6,678 nucleotides of DNA from an uncultured Succinivibrio sp. GTDB lineage: Bacteria; Pseudomonadota; Gammaproteobacteria; Enterobacterales; Succinivibrionaceae. Location: contig CACYBT010000358.1 of NCBI GenBank assembly GCA_902772715.1, forward strand, positions 1 through 6,678. Direction: 5' to 3'. The position numbers were made by a program, and so were the translations under genes. Under the pieces are notes generated by a model. The model was not told where the DNA came from and ran no database searches. It saw only the letters and a list, made by a program, of their open reading frames with translations. Every line of letters begins with the position of its first letter. Position 1 is the first letter of the stretch. Positions 1-6,366 of this stretch are shown here, one piece after another.

Positions 1-480
1 AAAACATCCAAAAATCAGGATGGTAACCGAGCAGATTGGCAGAGACACATTGTTTTTAACAAAAATAGGATATACCGGTCTGCTTAAAGCATGAACCGTG
101 CCAATTGGTGATTTTTAACATGCCACCAATTTACATCCTACTTTCAGATTGCAACTTAACAGGTTGAAAATGGGGGGTAAAATTACAATCTACACTTGGC
201 AAGCAGCACCAGAAGTGCCTGACTTGGGGTAAGTACAGTACATAGCGCTTATTCTGGGAAGGTTTGTGCTCCCAAAACTGCTATGCAACTTAAGAATTTT
301 AAGCCGTGCATGATGACCTTAGGGTATAACCTAAACCAAAAGACCGCTTACTTAAAAATATTTAGTGTTTTGGTCTGGAAGTGCCGCTTTGTATCACAAA
401 CTTACGACTTATTTTGTTAAAAATACTTAACAAGTGTCGCAAATTGTATTAATTCTTGTCATAAAGGATATAAATTTACT
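1..480. other. Non-coding stretch with a run of short inverted repeats
   Basis: I see no credible protein gene here on either strand; the longest candidates are a 45-codon and a 20-codon frame without homology I recognise. The stretch holds successive perfect inverted repeats: CATCC/GGATG (5-9/18-22), AATTGGTG/CACCAATT (103-110/124-131), AGATTG/CAATCT (146-151/186-191) enclosing CAAC/GTTG (152-155/163-166), GCAC/GTGC (206-209/215-218), CATAGC/GCTATG (241-246/280-285) enclosing TGGGA/TCCCA (255-259/270-274), TTAGG/CCTAA (319-323/330-334), ACCAAAA/TTTTGGT (335-341/368-374) and TTGTTAA/TTAACAA (414-420/427-433). Several stems of this length are expected by chance in AT-rich DNA; the nested pairs are less so. 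It may encode a structured RNA, but it matches no tRNA, tmRNA, RNase P or 6S RNA signature that I know. The first repeat, read on the minus strand, is a weak stem followed by TTTT at the window edge. Confidence 0.35.
414..433. repeat. 7-bp perfect dyad, possible operator
   Basis: TTGTTAA and TTAACAA are perfect inverted copies separated by six bases (AAATAC). The 20-bp dyad lies about 60 bases upstream of the putative uspE -10 box, a position compatible with a regulator site. No regulator can be named from the sequence, and it is not an FNR (TTGAT-N4-ATCAA) site. Confidence 0.25.
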
Positions 481-490
481 CGAAACAAAC

Positions 491-496
491 TATAAT
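491..496 (+). promoter_or_regulatory. Possible -10 box for uspE
   Basis: A perfect TATAAT lies 68 bases before the uspE start codon. No good -35 hexamer is found 16-18 bases upstream (the nearest TTGTCA, 456-461, is 29 bases away), so the promoter would be activator-dependent or wrongly placed. A start of transcription near 503 would fall within a pair of TAAGGTT direct repeats (501-507 and 511-517) spaced exactly ten bases apart. Confidence 0.3.
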
Positions 497-554
497 CAAT
501 TAAGGTTGTGTAAGGTTAAAAAAGAGACAATTAAGTTTTGTCATCATGAGCATT

Positions 555-559
555 AGGAG
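555..559 (+). promoter_or_regulatory. Ribosome binding site of uspE
   Basis: AGGAG lies five bases before the ATG at 565, which fixes this start. The nearby ATG at 546 meets a stop codon after five codons. Confidence 0.85.
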
Positions 560-564
560 TTAAC

Positions 565-1467
565 ATGCCATTGTCAGCATTAAAGAAATTTGCCGTTTTA
601 TTAAAGCCACGTGATGATCAGCCGGCCTTAGATCGCGCTGCACAGTATGCCAGAATGAATCCTGATTTGGAAATTGTTGCTGTGCGTGTCGTGAATGACT
701 ATAAAGATCCGGAAAAAGATCAGATCAAGATTAAAGAAGAGACTAACTTTGAACTGTTAAGACGCAGTTATAGTATCGAGAATCTTAATTTTCGTCTGGT
801 ATTCTCAAGGAATGTGGCTGAAGGCTTTCTTAAGGAATGCCATGATGGCGATTACAATCTGGCCATTATTTCCGCCAACAAGCGTAATTCCATAAAAGAT
901 CTCTTTGTCAGCAATATTGACAGTGCAATTATGCGCCAAAGTGAAGTGCCAGTGCTGGTGGTCCGGGATGCCAAAGAACAGGACAGTGTTGGTAATGCTG
1001 TCATTTTGGCTATTGATTTTCAGGAAGTGGCTAAGTTTAAGAAACTTGATGATTATCTTTTCAATGCTGCCGAAGCCTTTGCTAGGAGTTTTGACGGCGA
1101 TCTGCATGTGGCCAACTGTGTAGTGCCGCATAATGTGGGAAGAATGGCTGGTAATCTCTCATCCTCAAAGATAGTTAAGGATACCGGTATCGACAATCCT
1201 TTGGAGCTATGTTTCAAACTTGCCGATGATTTTGCGGACCGTCATCAGATTGATAATGAGCATGTACATGTGTTGCAGGGACGGGTTGATGAAGAAATTC
1301 CAAGGTTGTGTAAACGTCTTAAGGCGCGCATGGTCTGTATGGGCACCACTCCGCGCAGTACTTTCCTGGGGACGGTCAATTCTTCAGCAAGTGAACTGGT
1401 GCTTGAACAGATAAATGGAGATGTTTTCATTGTCAACGCTGAAACGCTCAAAGATGAAAATGACTAA
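565..1467 (+). CDS. uspE: Universal stress protein UspE (tandem Usp domains)
   Basis: Cytoplasmic stress protein made of two Usp folds in tandem, as in Escherichia coli UspE (316 aa; 300 aa here). Domain 1 spans about residues 7-135, opening with a KKFAVLLKPRDDQ strand and ending in VPVLVVRD. Domain 2 spans about 144-292, opening with AVILAIDF and ending in GDVFIV. The closing part of domain 2 (HVLQGRVDEEIPRLC, then VCMGTTPRSTFLG, residues 235-269) resembles the UspE C-terminus, where the glycine-rich ATP-type loop is degenerate. There are no membrane segments or signal peptide. In enterobacteria UspE is linked to DNA-damage resistance, motility and adhesion; no biochemical reaction is established, and its role here is inferred from family. 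The gene stands alone on the plus strand, with its own leader and a strong terminator 12 bases after the stop. Other tandem Usp proteins cannot be excluded, but UspE is the best fit. Confidence 0.85.
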   Translation: MPLSALKKFAVLLKPRDDQPALDRAAQYARMNPDLEIVAVRVVNDYKDPEKDQIKIKEETNFELLRRSYSIENLNFRLVFSRNVAEGFLKECHDGDYNLAIISANKRNSIKDLFVSNIDSAIMRQSEVPVLVVRDAKEQDSVGNAVILAIDFQEVAKFKKLDDYLFNAAEAFARSFDGDLHVANCVVPHNVGRMAGNLSSSKIVKDTGIDNPLELCFKLADDFADRHQIDNEHVHVLQGRVDEEIPRLCKRLKARMVCMGTTPRSTFLGTVNSSASELVLEQINGDVFIVNAETLKDEND

Positions 1468-1479
1468 GCATTTCATTGT

Positions 1480-1506
1480 AAAAAAGGCCCTGCGGGGCCT
1501 TTTTTT
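1480..1506. terminator. Bidirectional Rho-independent terminator
   Basis: A GGCCC/GGGCC stem (1486-1490 and 1495-1499) with the four-base loop TGCG is flanked by six A residues on the left and seven T residues on the right. It therefore works as a hairpin plus U-tract on both strands. It ends uspE from the left and the minus-strand TPS operon from the right. Its T-tract overlaps the stop codon of the minus-strand gene (1505-1507). Confidence 0.92.
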
Positions 1507-2104
1507 AGTAGAAGGAGACAAAACAGGAGCGGATGAAGGATAAGCCGGCTCTAAAAAGACTCTTTAAGGTAGTCTTTGCCTTTACTTTGGGTTCATATTT
1601 TATTTCCACAAAGGCATAGTCAATGAGTGAGAACAGATCTTGGGCCATCATTTTTCTTGCAAGATCAAAAGTAAAAACTCTAGGCGCCAGTCTTACTACC
1701 CATTCGTCCTTTTTAAGATTGTTTGCTTCAGTACGCTCGAGGATTTCAGGATAATCCTTAAGATAAGGATGCAGCCGTTTTTGTTGTGCAAGATTAAGAT
1801 AGTATTCAAGGACTAGTGGATAGCGCTTAAGATAGTCCCGTAAAACGGCAGGTTTCTCATTGACAAAGCGCTCATGTATTCCCCGATAGACAATAAGATG
1901 CAGCAACGCTAACAGCTGGGGCAGGTTCTTAGGGAAACTCAGTTCCTCTGTTTTTAAAAAGAGAGCAAAGAGCGGTTCATGCTCTAAAAACCATTGTTTA
2001 GCCTTCTGTGCATCCAACTTGAAGTATCGGGACTTTATCCCAAAAAGTCTTAGGTTTCCATGATATTCGACAATAAAACTGTAAATGCTTAAGGTGTAGG
2101 ACAT
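1505..2104 (-). CDS. Unrecognised cytoplasmic protein, third gene of the TPS operon
   Basis: I do not recognise this protein. It is about 199 aa and rich in aromatic, Leu and Lys/Arg residues, with no signal peptide, no clear membrane helix and no obvious catalytic motif. It appears mostly alpha-helical (for example the LAQQKRLHPYLKDYPEIL stretch near residues 105-123) and ends in a basic, hydrophobic segment (SLFRAGLSFIRSCFVSFY). Two ATGs are adjacent. AGGAG at 2110-2114 is five bases from the second (2104) but only two from the first (2107), so I choose 2104. It follows tpsA by 22 bases on the same strand with no terminator between, so it is probably co-transcribed. TPS operons sometimes carry accessory genes that modify the exoprotein (for example the glycosyltransferase HMW-C), but nothing here shows such an activity. 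It lacks HlyC-type acyltransferase features. The stop codon lies inside the terminator. The reading frame is very likely real; the function is unknown. Confidence 0.8.
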   Translation of the reverse strand: MSYTLSIYSFIVEYHGNLRLFGIKSRYFKLDAQKAKQWFLEHEPLFALFLKTEELSFPKNLPQLLALLHLIVYRGIHERFVNEKPAVLRDYLKRYPLVLEYYLNLAQQKRLHPYLKDYPEILERTEANNLKKDEWVVRLAPRVFTFDLARKMMAQDLFSLIDYAFVEIKYEPKVKAKTTLKSLFRAGLSFIRSCFVSFY

Positions 2105-2109
2105 CATTG

Positions 2110-2114
2110 CTCCT
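2110..2114 (-). promoter_or_regulatory. Ribosome binding site deciding the start at 2104
   Basis: AGGAG on the minus strand is spaced five bases from the ATG at 2104 and two bases from the in-frame ATG at 2107. The spacing favours the second ATG. Confidence 0.7.
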
Positions 2115-2126
2115 AAGATTGGCTAT

Positions 2127-4235
2127 TTAAGATTTTGTGGTCTGATGATGGTCGGTGCTGTCGCTTTTTTTCAAAGTTTCTTTTTTAGCAATCATCATCT
2201 GCTTATCTTTGCGGTTTTTTAGCTCGTCTTCTTTTTTATCGTAAAGAGCTGCCATAAGACTTCTTGACAGAGCAGGGTTCCTGTTTTTGAAGCGGTTAAA
2301 AAAGGAGAGAGTACTAAGATATTCCATATTTTTATATTCACTTTGCTGATAAATAGTATTTTTGTCATAGTTTAATTTTGGTGATGTTACGAAAAAGGGT
2401 GCAGGACTACGGGGAGCAGTGTAGTCAAATGAGTACGATATATCATGTTCTGGTCTTAAAACAGGAATATTGTCATTGCTGTTTTCAAGATCAGAAATGA
2501 CTGGTGCTGGCTCAGGTACCTTTATGTTTTCACGGGGATCTTTTATGGTGACAAGATGTTTGAGACTAAATCCGCGCTCTAGGCCTTTTTGAAAGTAAAA
2601 GTGTACCCCGTTAGCCTTGGCAGTATAGGTATGAGCATAAATGTCAGGGTTGAGCATGGCCCCCTGGTAGTCATAGCTGATATTGACAAAATCAGAGTTT
2701 CTGTAATAGGGATTGTCCACAAGGTCTGTGTAGTTGTATGCCCGAGGATCATTAGGATCGTAGGTGATTTCTATGTCGTCATCAAGAAAGTAGGGTGCAT
2801 AAAAGCCCTGATGGGTAAAGTAGCCCTCATCCTCAAGATACACCTCGGGATTGACGCTTAGAAATCCTGAATCATTAAGCGGGGTAGCTGCTAAACTGCT
2901 GTTGTCAGGTGCTATGCCGAATAAAGGTATGGCAGTCTCTTTTTTGAAGATGTCTTTGGCACTTATCACTCCTGAAGTACTGTTGCCAAGAATGCTGCCG
3001 CCAATGCTTCCTGCATTAAAGGCGGTGCTGCGGTCTATAAGACTTCTAGTATTATCTGAAAAATAGGCACTTAGGTTCTGCAGATTGTTGCTGTCAAGAC
3101 GGCCTCCTACAGCACCGAGGTTAAAGGTATGTGTGCCTGGCTCGTCTATGTGCAGATCAAAATTTGCCACCTCGAAATTTTTGAGCGTCGAGTTATCGAT
3201 GCTGCCAGCCAAACCTCCGATATTAAGATCTAAAAGAGGTTTTTTAACATAAATACTGCTGTCTGCAATTTTAAGATCCTCAATAGTGGCATGTGAAATT
3301 TTAGGGAAAAGACCAATATTTTCACTTGAGGCCTCACTGAGATTAAGGTTATAGGAGATGGTATTAAAGGCTCCGTCAATGGTGCCTGAAAAAGCATTAG
3401 TGTAAGAAATTGGCTCACTGATAGTACCAAGGTTGATATCATCGGTTATAAAGTAATGCCCATCAGGGTTTAGGGCGATTTTTAAAAACTCCTCTTTGGT
3501 ACTGACGGGAGTGGCTCCCAGATGATTGACAAAGCCATCTTTTTCATAAAAACCGTAGTCTTTTTCAAGATCTAGAGTAGGTGCGCCTCCGACATCGATT
3601 CTGTGGGTAGAGGAGGATATTTTTATAAATTCCTGATCCTGATTATTGCCTAACTCTTCGTTATTGTAGGAGCGATTTTTGATTTTTCCGAGATCGCGGA
3701 TAATTATCTGTGAGCCGTCAAGCACGAGTGAATTGACATGAACCGTGCCGTTAACTTTGATTTTGCCCATCCCTTTGCCCTCGATTAAAAGGTTGCCGGT
3801 ATCAAGAAAATGACCAATGATTTTGGGAGTAGCCTTAGAGGTGGAAAGCATAGCCTCACGGGCATTGATGATCCCAGTAGTACTTAGAGTGATGCCGTTA
3901 GGATTGACAAGGGTAAAACTGCCGCCGCTTTCTGACTGATTGACTATGCCAGCGATAATGGAGGGCTCACTACCTCTGACAAGGTTTAGATAATGATTCT
4001 CATCAAAAAACACGCGATTGTTTTCGCCGACATTGAAGGAATCCCACGAGATGATGTTCTTATTGTGCTCTGAGGCTACGAGCATAGAACGTCCGTTGTA
4101 GTTGACACTGGCATTGCCTTCTATGATTTGCGCCCCTAAAGGCAGAATATTTTGAGCATAGGTTTTAGGAAACGTAAAAAGATAGCAGAGTGCCCCTAAC
4201 AGCAGCACATAACCTAATTGTAATTTTTTAAACAT
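2127..4235 (-). CDS. TpsA exoprotein with haemagglutination-activity (TPS) domain
   Basis: Secreted partner of a two-partner secretion system. Residues 1-27 form a Sec signal peptide (KK, hydrophobic core, cleavage after TYA). Residues about 30-135 form the TPS/haemagglutination-activity domain (Pfam Haemagg_act type), with SWDSFNVG, NLVRG-EPSIIAG and the hallmark NPNGI at 111-115. This domain is read by the POTRA domains of TpsB. Residues about 243-420 resemble GLUG/M26-type beta-helix repeats: NPDGHYFITDDINLG, FSGTIDG-NTISYNLNL, IGLFPKI, IEDLKIADS, then GGLAGSI, GAVGGRL and GSIGGSI. Residues about 465-560 are Tyr/Asp-rich and unfamiliar, about 568-615 are Pro-rich, and about 645-702 are strongly basic. 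The mature protein has no cysteine. At 702 aa it is short for a TpsA and has no VENN motif or toxin I recognise, so adhesin or secreted surface protein is more likely than CDI. It starts three bases after tpsB. Confidence 0.9.
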   Translation of the reverse strand: MFKKLQLGYVLLLGALCYLFTFPKTYAQNILPLGAQIIEGNASVNYNGRSMLVASEHNKNIISWDSFNVGENNRVFFDENHYLNLVRGSEPSIIAGIVNQSESGGSFTLVNPNGITLSTTGIINAREAMLSTSKATPKIIGHFLDTGNLLIEGKGMGKIKVNGTVHVNSLVLDGSQIIIRDLGKIKNRSYNNEELGNNQDQEFIKISSSTHRIDVGGAPTLDLEKDYGFYEKDGFVNHLGATPVSTKEEFLKIALNPDGHYFITDDINLGTISEPISYTNAFSGTIDGAFNTISYNLNLSEASSENIGLFPKISHATIEDLKIADSSIYVKKPLLDLNIGGLAGSIDNSTLKNFEVANFDLHIDEPGTHTFNLGAVGGRLDSNNLQNLSAYFSDNTRSLIDRSTAFNAGSIGGSILGNSTSGVISAKDIFKKETAIPLFGIAPDNSSLAATPLNDSGFLSVNPEVYLEDEGYFTHQGFYAPYFLDDDIEITYDPNDPRAYNYTDLVDNPYYRNSDFVNISYDYQGAMLNPDIYAHTYTAKANGVHFYFQKGLERGFSLKHLVTIKDPRENIKVPEPAPVISDLENSNDNIPVLRPEHDISYSFDYTAPRSPAPFFVTSPKLNYDKNTIYQQSEYKNMEYLSTLSFFNRFKNRNPALSRSLMAALYDKKEDELKNRKDKQMMIAKKETLKKSDSTDHHQTTKS

Positions 4236-4238
4236 AAT

Positions 4239-5741
4239 TTACTCCTGATAGTATCCGAATCTAATTAAAAACTTGAATTTGTCCTTGGCATATTCTTTGT
4301 TGTGTCCCATAGCGGTATTGATGGAGGTCTCAAGGAAAAATCCGTGGTACTCGATGTTGCCGCCTAAGCCTAAACTGTAGAAGGATTCCTTTTTTGCTGC
4401 ATGCGTGTTTTTGACATGAGCCTGCATGAGATTGACATAAGTGCTGATCTTAGGCAGAGATGAAAAATTCATGCTGAGTTTTAAGTCATCAAAAAGCCCC
4501 AGATCTGCAGACGCCACGTTACTTTCGTATCCTTTGACGCGTGTTGCGCCTCCTACGAGAAACTTGTCCGCCGGATCGAGAGTGTCTGAGGCCCACTGCA
4601 GATTAAGATTGTTTTCAAGGCTTACTAAATGATTAAAGTCATAGCGCGCATCAAAGGCCCCATTTACCATGAAGTAGTCTAGAGTAGGGTATACATCGTA
4701 CTTATCCAGACTTAAGGTTTTGTTGTACGCAAGATTGAGACTCTCCTTCAAGGTTAATTTTGGAAAATAGTTTTCCATGCCTAAACAGGCAAAGATACCG
4801 TAGTTGTGGCGCTTTAGCTCAAGATCGTAAGAGCCGATTCTGTCGGTCATATCCCGATAATTTGCTCCGAGATCGGCATACAGACGCAGAATGGGACTTC
4901 TGTAGAGCGGTTCACGGAAAAAGGTTTGGGCGTGGAACATATTACCCTTGACATCGAGGTCGTTGTACTCGTCTGCCAGATCATAAAAACCGTATCCAAG
5001 ACTTACACCCACCTCATTGAGACGGGTATTGACCGGGAGTTTGTAGGAGAGGTTAAAACTGGTCTGTCCCTCGTCGGTTCTGGCCGCATAAAAAACAGCA
5101 GTATCGGCATGACGGGTAAGATTGGTAGTGCTGATGAGTCCGAGAAGACGGTGCACTCCTGCAGCCTTGGTGCCGAAATTATCGTAGGTTAACTGATAGC
5201 CTACACGCTTTTTAGGTTTGATATCAAGATTGAGATTGGCAGCACTGCCATCTTCATTGCTGTTCTCAAAGTAGCCGGCCATATCAAAGACATTGAGATC
5301 GCGCACTTTTAACAGTTCTCCATGGAGTTTTCTCTGGTTGAGCCTTTGTTCCTGCAAAAGCCGCGTGTTATGAAAGAGTCTGTAGAGCGTACTGTCATTA
5401 ACCGTACTGTGATTGCGTATTTTTATTTCCTTAATTTTGGGACTGTCTACTCTGACCTTGAGAACACCGTTTTTTAAGGTTTGCTCAGGATAGTAGGTTT
5501 CTACCACAGGATATCCCTGAGTTTTGTAGAGAACAGTCAGATCCTTGAGCAGATTTTCAAGCAGATGAAGGGAAATTGTTTTGCCCCGATAGTTATCTAA
5601 AAGACTATCGAGATTTTTTTCCATCATCTCATTTTGAGACTCAATAATAATGTTGTTGAGAACCTGTGCCATAGACTGGGGTATTAAAGCACAGCCTAAT
5701 GTCACAGGTATAATGAAGTGTTTACAAATTTTCTTTAACAT
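4239..5741 (-). CDS. TpsB outer-membrane transporter (FhaC/ShlB family)
   Basis: Outer-membrane pore that recognises the TPS domain of its TpsA and passes it to the cell surface. It is 500 aa from the ATG at 5741. Residues 1-25 are a signal peptide (cleavage after SMA). POTRA 1 lies at about 52-108 with the ShlB-type signature QGYPV...YYPEQ (75-87) and NGVLKVRV (91-98). POTRA 2 lies at about 109-175. A 16-strand-type beta-barrel follows from about 180, starting at YDNFGTKAAG (186-195). The L6 signature is GGATRVKGYES (397-407), with Lys in place of the usual Arg of VRGY/F. The barrel ends in aromatic-rich FLIRFGYY plus QE. An in-frame TTG at 5810 would extend the protein by 23 residues but would bury the signal peptide, so I reject it. 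Length and domain order are normal for the family. The upstream GGGG (spacing five) is a modest ribosome binding site. Confidence 0.93.
   Translation of the reverse strand: MLKKICKHFIIPVTLGCALIPQSMAQVLNNIIIESQNEMMEKNLDSLLDNYRGKTISLHLLENLLKDLTVLYKTQGYPVVETYYPEQTLKNGVLKVRVDSPKIKEIKIRNHSTVNDSTLYRLFHNTRLLQEQRLNQRKLHGELLKVRDLNVFDMAGYFENSNEDGSAANLNLDIKPKKRVGYQLTYDNFGTKAAGVHRLLGLISTTNLTRHADTAVFYAARTDEGQTSFNLSYKLPVNTRLNEVGVSLGYGFYDLADEYNDLDVKGNMFHAQTFFREPLYRSPILRLYADLGANYRDMTDRIGSYDLELKRHNYGIFACLGMENYFPKLTLKESLNLAYNKTLSLDKYDVYPTLDYFMVNGAFDARYDFNHLVSLENNLNLQWASDTLDPADKFLVGGATRVKGYESNVASADLGLFDDLKLSMNFSSLPKISTYVNLMQAHVKNTHAAKKESFYSLGLGGNIEYHGFFLETSINTAMGHNKEYAKDKFKFLIRFGYYQE
4242..4246 (-). promoter_or_regulatory. 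tpsA ribosome binding site inside the end of tpsB
   Basis: AGGAG on the minus strand is formed by the last two sense codons of tpsB (CAG GAG) and lies six bases before the tpsA ATG. With a three-base gap between the genes this is a typical translational-coupling arrangement, which would match output of exporter and substrate. Confidence 0.85.
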
Positions 5742-5768
5742 AATAACCCCGTAATAGTTAACGCGGTC

Positions 5769-5774
5769 ATTGTA
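5769..5774 (-). promoter_or_regulatory. Possible -10 box for the TPS operon
   Basis: TACAAT on the minus strand lies 27 bases before the tpsB ATG. There is no matching -35 hexamer at 16-18 bases; a TTGACC (5805-5810) is 30 bases away. The 127-base gap to the preceding gene leaves room for a promoter, but read-through from that gene is also possible because no GC-rich terminator separates them. Confidence 0.25.
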
Positions 5775-5868
5775 GGAGACAAAAATTTTGCCCTCTAAAA
5801 AAAAGGTCAAAAATGACAGAAAATTTGAATTTTTGAAAATAACTTATTGTCTTTTAAGAAGAAAAAAA

Positions 5869-6261
5869 TTAATTTTTTTTATTGTTGATAAGGTCTTTGA
5901 CTACCACAAAAACAACAAACAATGTCAGTACATAGCGAAAGGCATTGTAGACAGTAATGGAGTAGTGATATTTTTCAAGATACTGTTCCATATCAATTTC
6001 AAAACTGCCGTACAGAAGGCGCATTTCGAGAAAAAAAGCCCAGGGCATGAGCGCCAGAGACCAGGTAAACATAGTAGGAAAGTAGCGGTTTGACTTATGA
6101 TAGAGATAACCTAAGTGAAGAATATAGGCGGTAGTCAGTGCAAGGACTATAAAGCGACTGTCAAATCCTGGAAGCGTCGGATAGCCATTAACTGTGAAAA
6201 GGTAAATGATAATAAGGGTAAGAAATCCCAAAATCACTTTAAAATAGCCGTTATCCAACAT
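5869..6261 (-). CDS. Unrecognised small integral membrane protein (about four helices)
   Basis: I do not recognise this 130-aa protein. Hydrophobic stretches at about residues 8-24, 37-54, 63-80 and 106-122 suggest four inner-membrane helices with a short Lys-rich C-terminal tail (NNKKN). The loop between helices 3 and 4 is charged and Tyr-rich (MEQYLEKYHY). There is no cleavable signal peptide, catalytic motif or metal-site pattern that I can point to. The ATG at 6261 is supported by GAGGA at 6268-6272, six bases upstream. It lies 127 bases upstream of tpsB on the same strand. It could share transcription with the TPS operon, but the gap makes a functional link uncertain. The stop codon lies within a pure A/T palindrome (5862-5879). 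The coding call is fairly safe; the function is unknown. Confidence 0.78.
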   Translation of the reverse strand: MLDNGYFKVILGFLTLIIIYLFTVNGYPTLPGFDSRFIVLALTTAYILHLGYLYHKSNRYFPTMFTWSLALMPWAFFLEMRLLYGSFEIDMEQYLEKYHYSITVYNAFRYVLTLFVVFVVVKDLINNKKN

Positions 6262-6267
6262 AATTTA

Positions 6268-6319
6268 TCCTCAATTAAACTAACATTCATTGTAACATTA
6301 AGCCTTTATCAATAAGCAA
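6268..6319 (-). promoter_or_regulatory. Possible promoter and ribosome binding site of the membrane protein gene
   Basis: Reading the minus strand, TTGCTT (6314-6319) and TACAAT (6289-6294) are separated by 19 bases, longer than optimal, and GAGGA (6268-6272) sits six bases before the ATG. The ribosome binding site is convincing; the promoter is only a candidate. Confidence 0.35.
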
Positions 6320-6366
6320 AAAAAAGAATGGTAAAGTTTAATTTGTAGAAAAATCTTGCCTGGACT

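Noticed and set aside
249..311. Minus-strand 20-codon frame resembling a short signal-peptide-like sequence
   Set aside because: AAGG lies near its ATG, but the frame is too short and isolated to distinguish from chance.
283..420. Plus-strand 45-codon open frame upstream of uspE
   Set aside because: No ribosome binding site, no recognisable family, and it lies across the inverted repeats.
440..510. FNR-type site upstream of uspE
   Set aside because: No TTGAT-N4-ATCAA arrangement is present; only an isolated ATCAA half-site occurs.
805..1131. Minus-strand 108-codon frame within uspE
   Set aside because: It is antisense to a well-supported gene and lacks a start signal or family resemblance.
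2127..4235. Contact-dependent inhibition (CdiA) toxin
   Set aside because: The protein is too short, lacks a VENN motif and a recognisable C-terminal toxin; the downstream gene is much larger than most immunity proteins and is not recognisable as one.
5742..5810. In-frame extension of tpsB to a TTG codon at 5810 (523 aa)
   Set aside because: It would add 23 residues ahead of a clear signal peptide, starts at TTG and has no ribosome binding site. The ATG at 5741 begins exactly at the signal peptide.
5862..5879. AT-only palindrome (seven A, TTAA, seven T) as a terminator for the membrane protein gene
   Set aside because: It has no GC stem and includes the stop codon, so it is unlikely to end transcription efficiently.
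5788..6093. Plus-strand 101-codon frame opposite the membrane protein
   Set aside because: Low-complexity Lys-rich start and antisense position; the minus-strand gene has a good ribosome binding site and coherent membrane helices.
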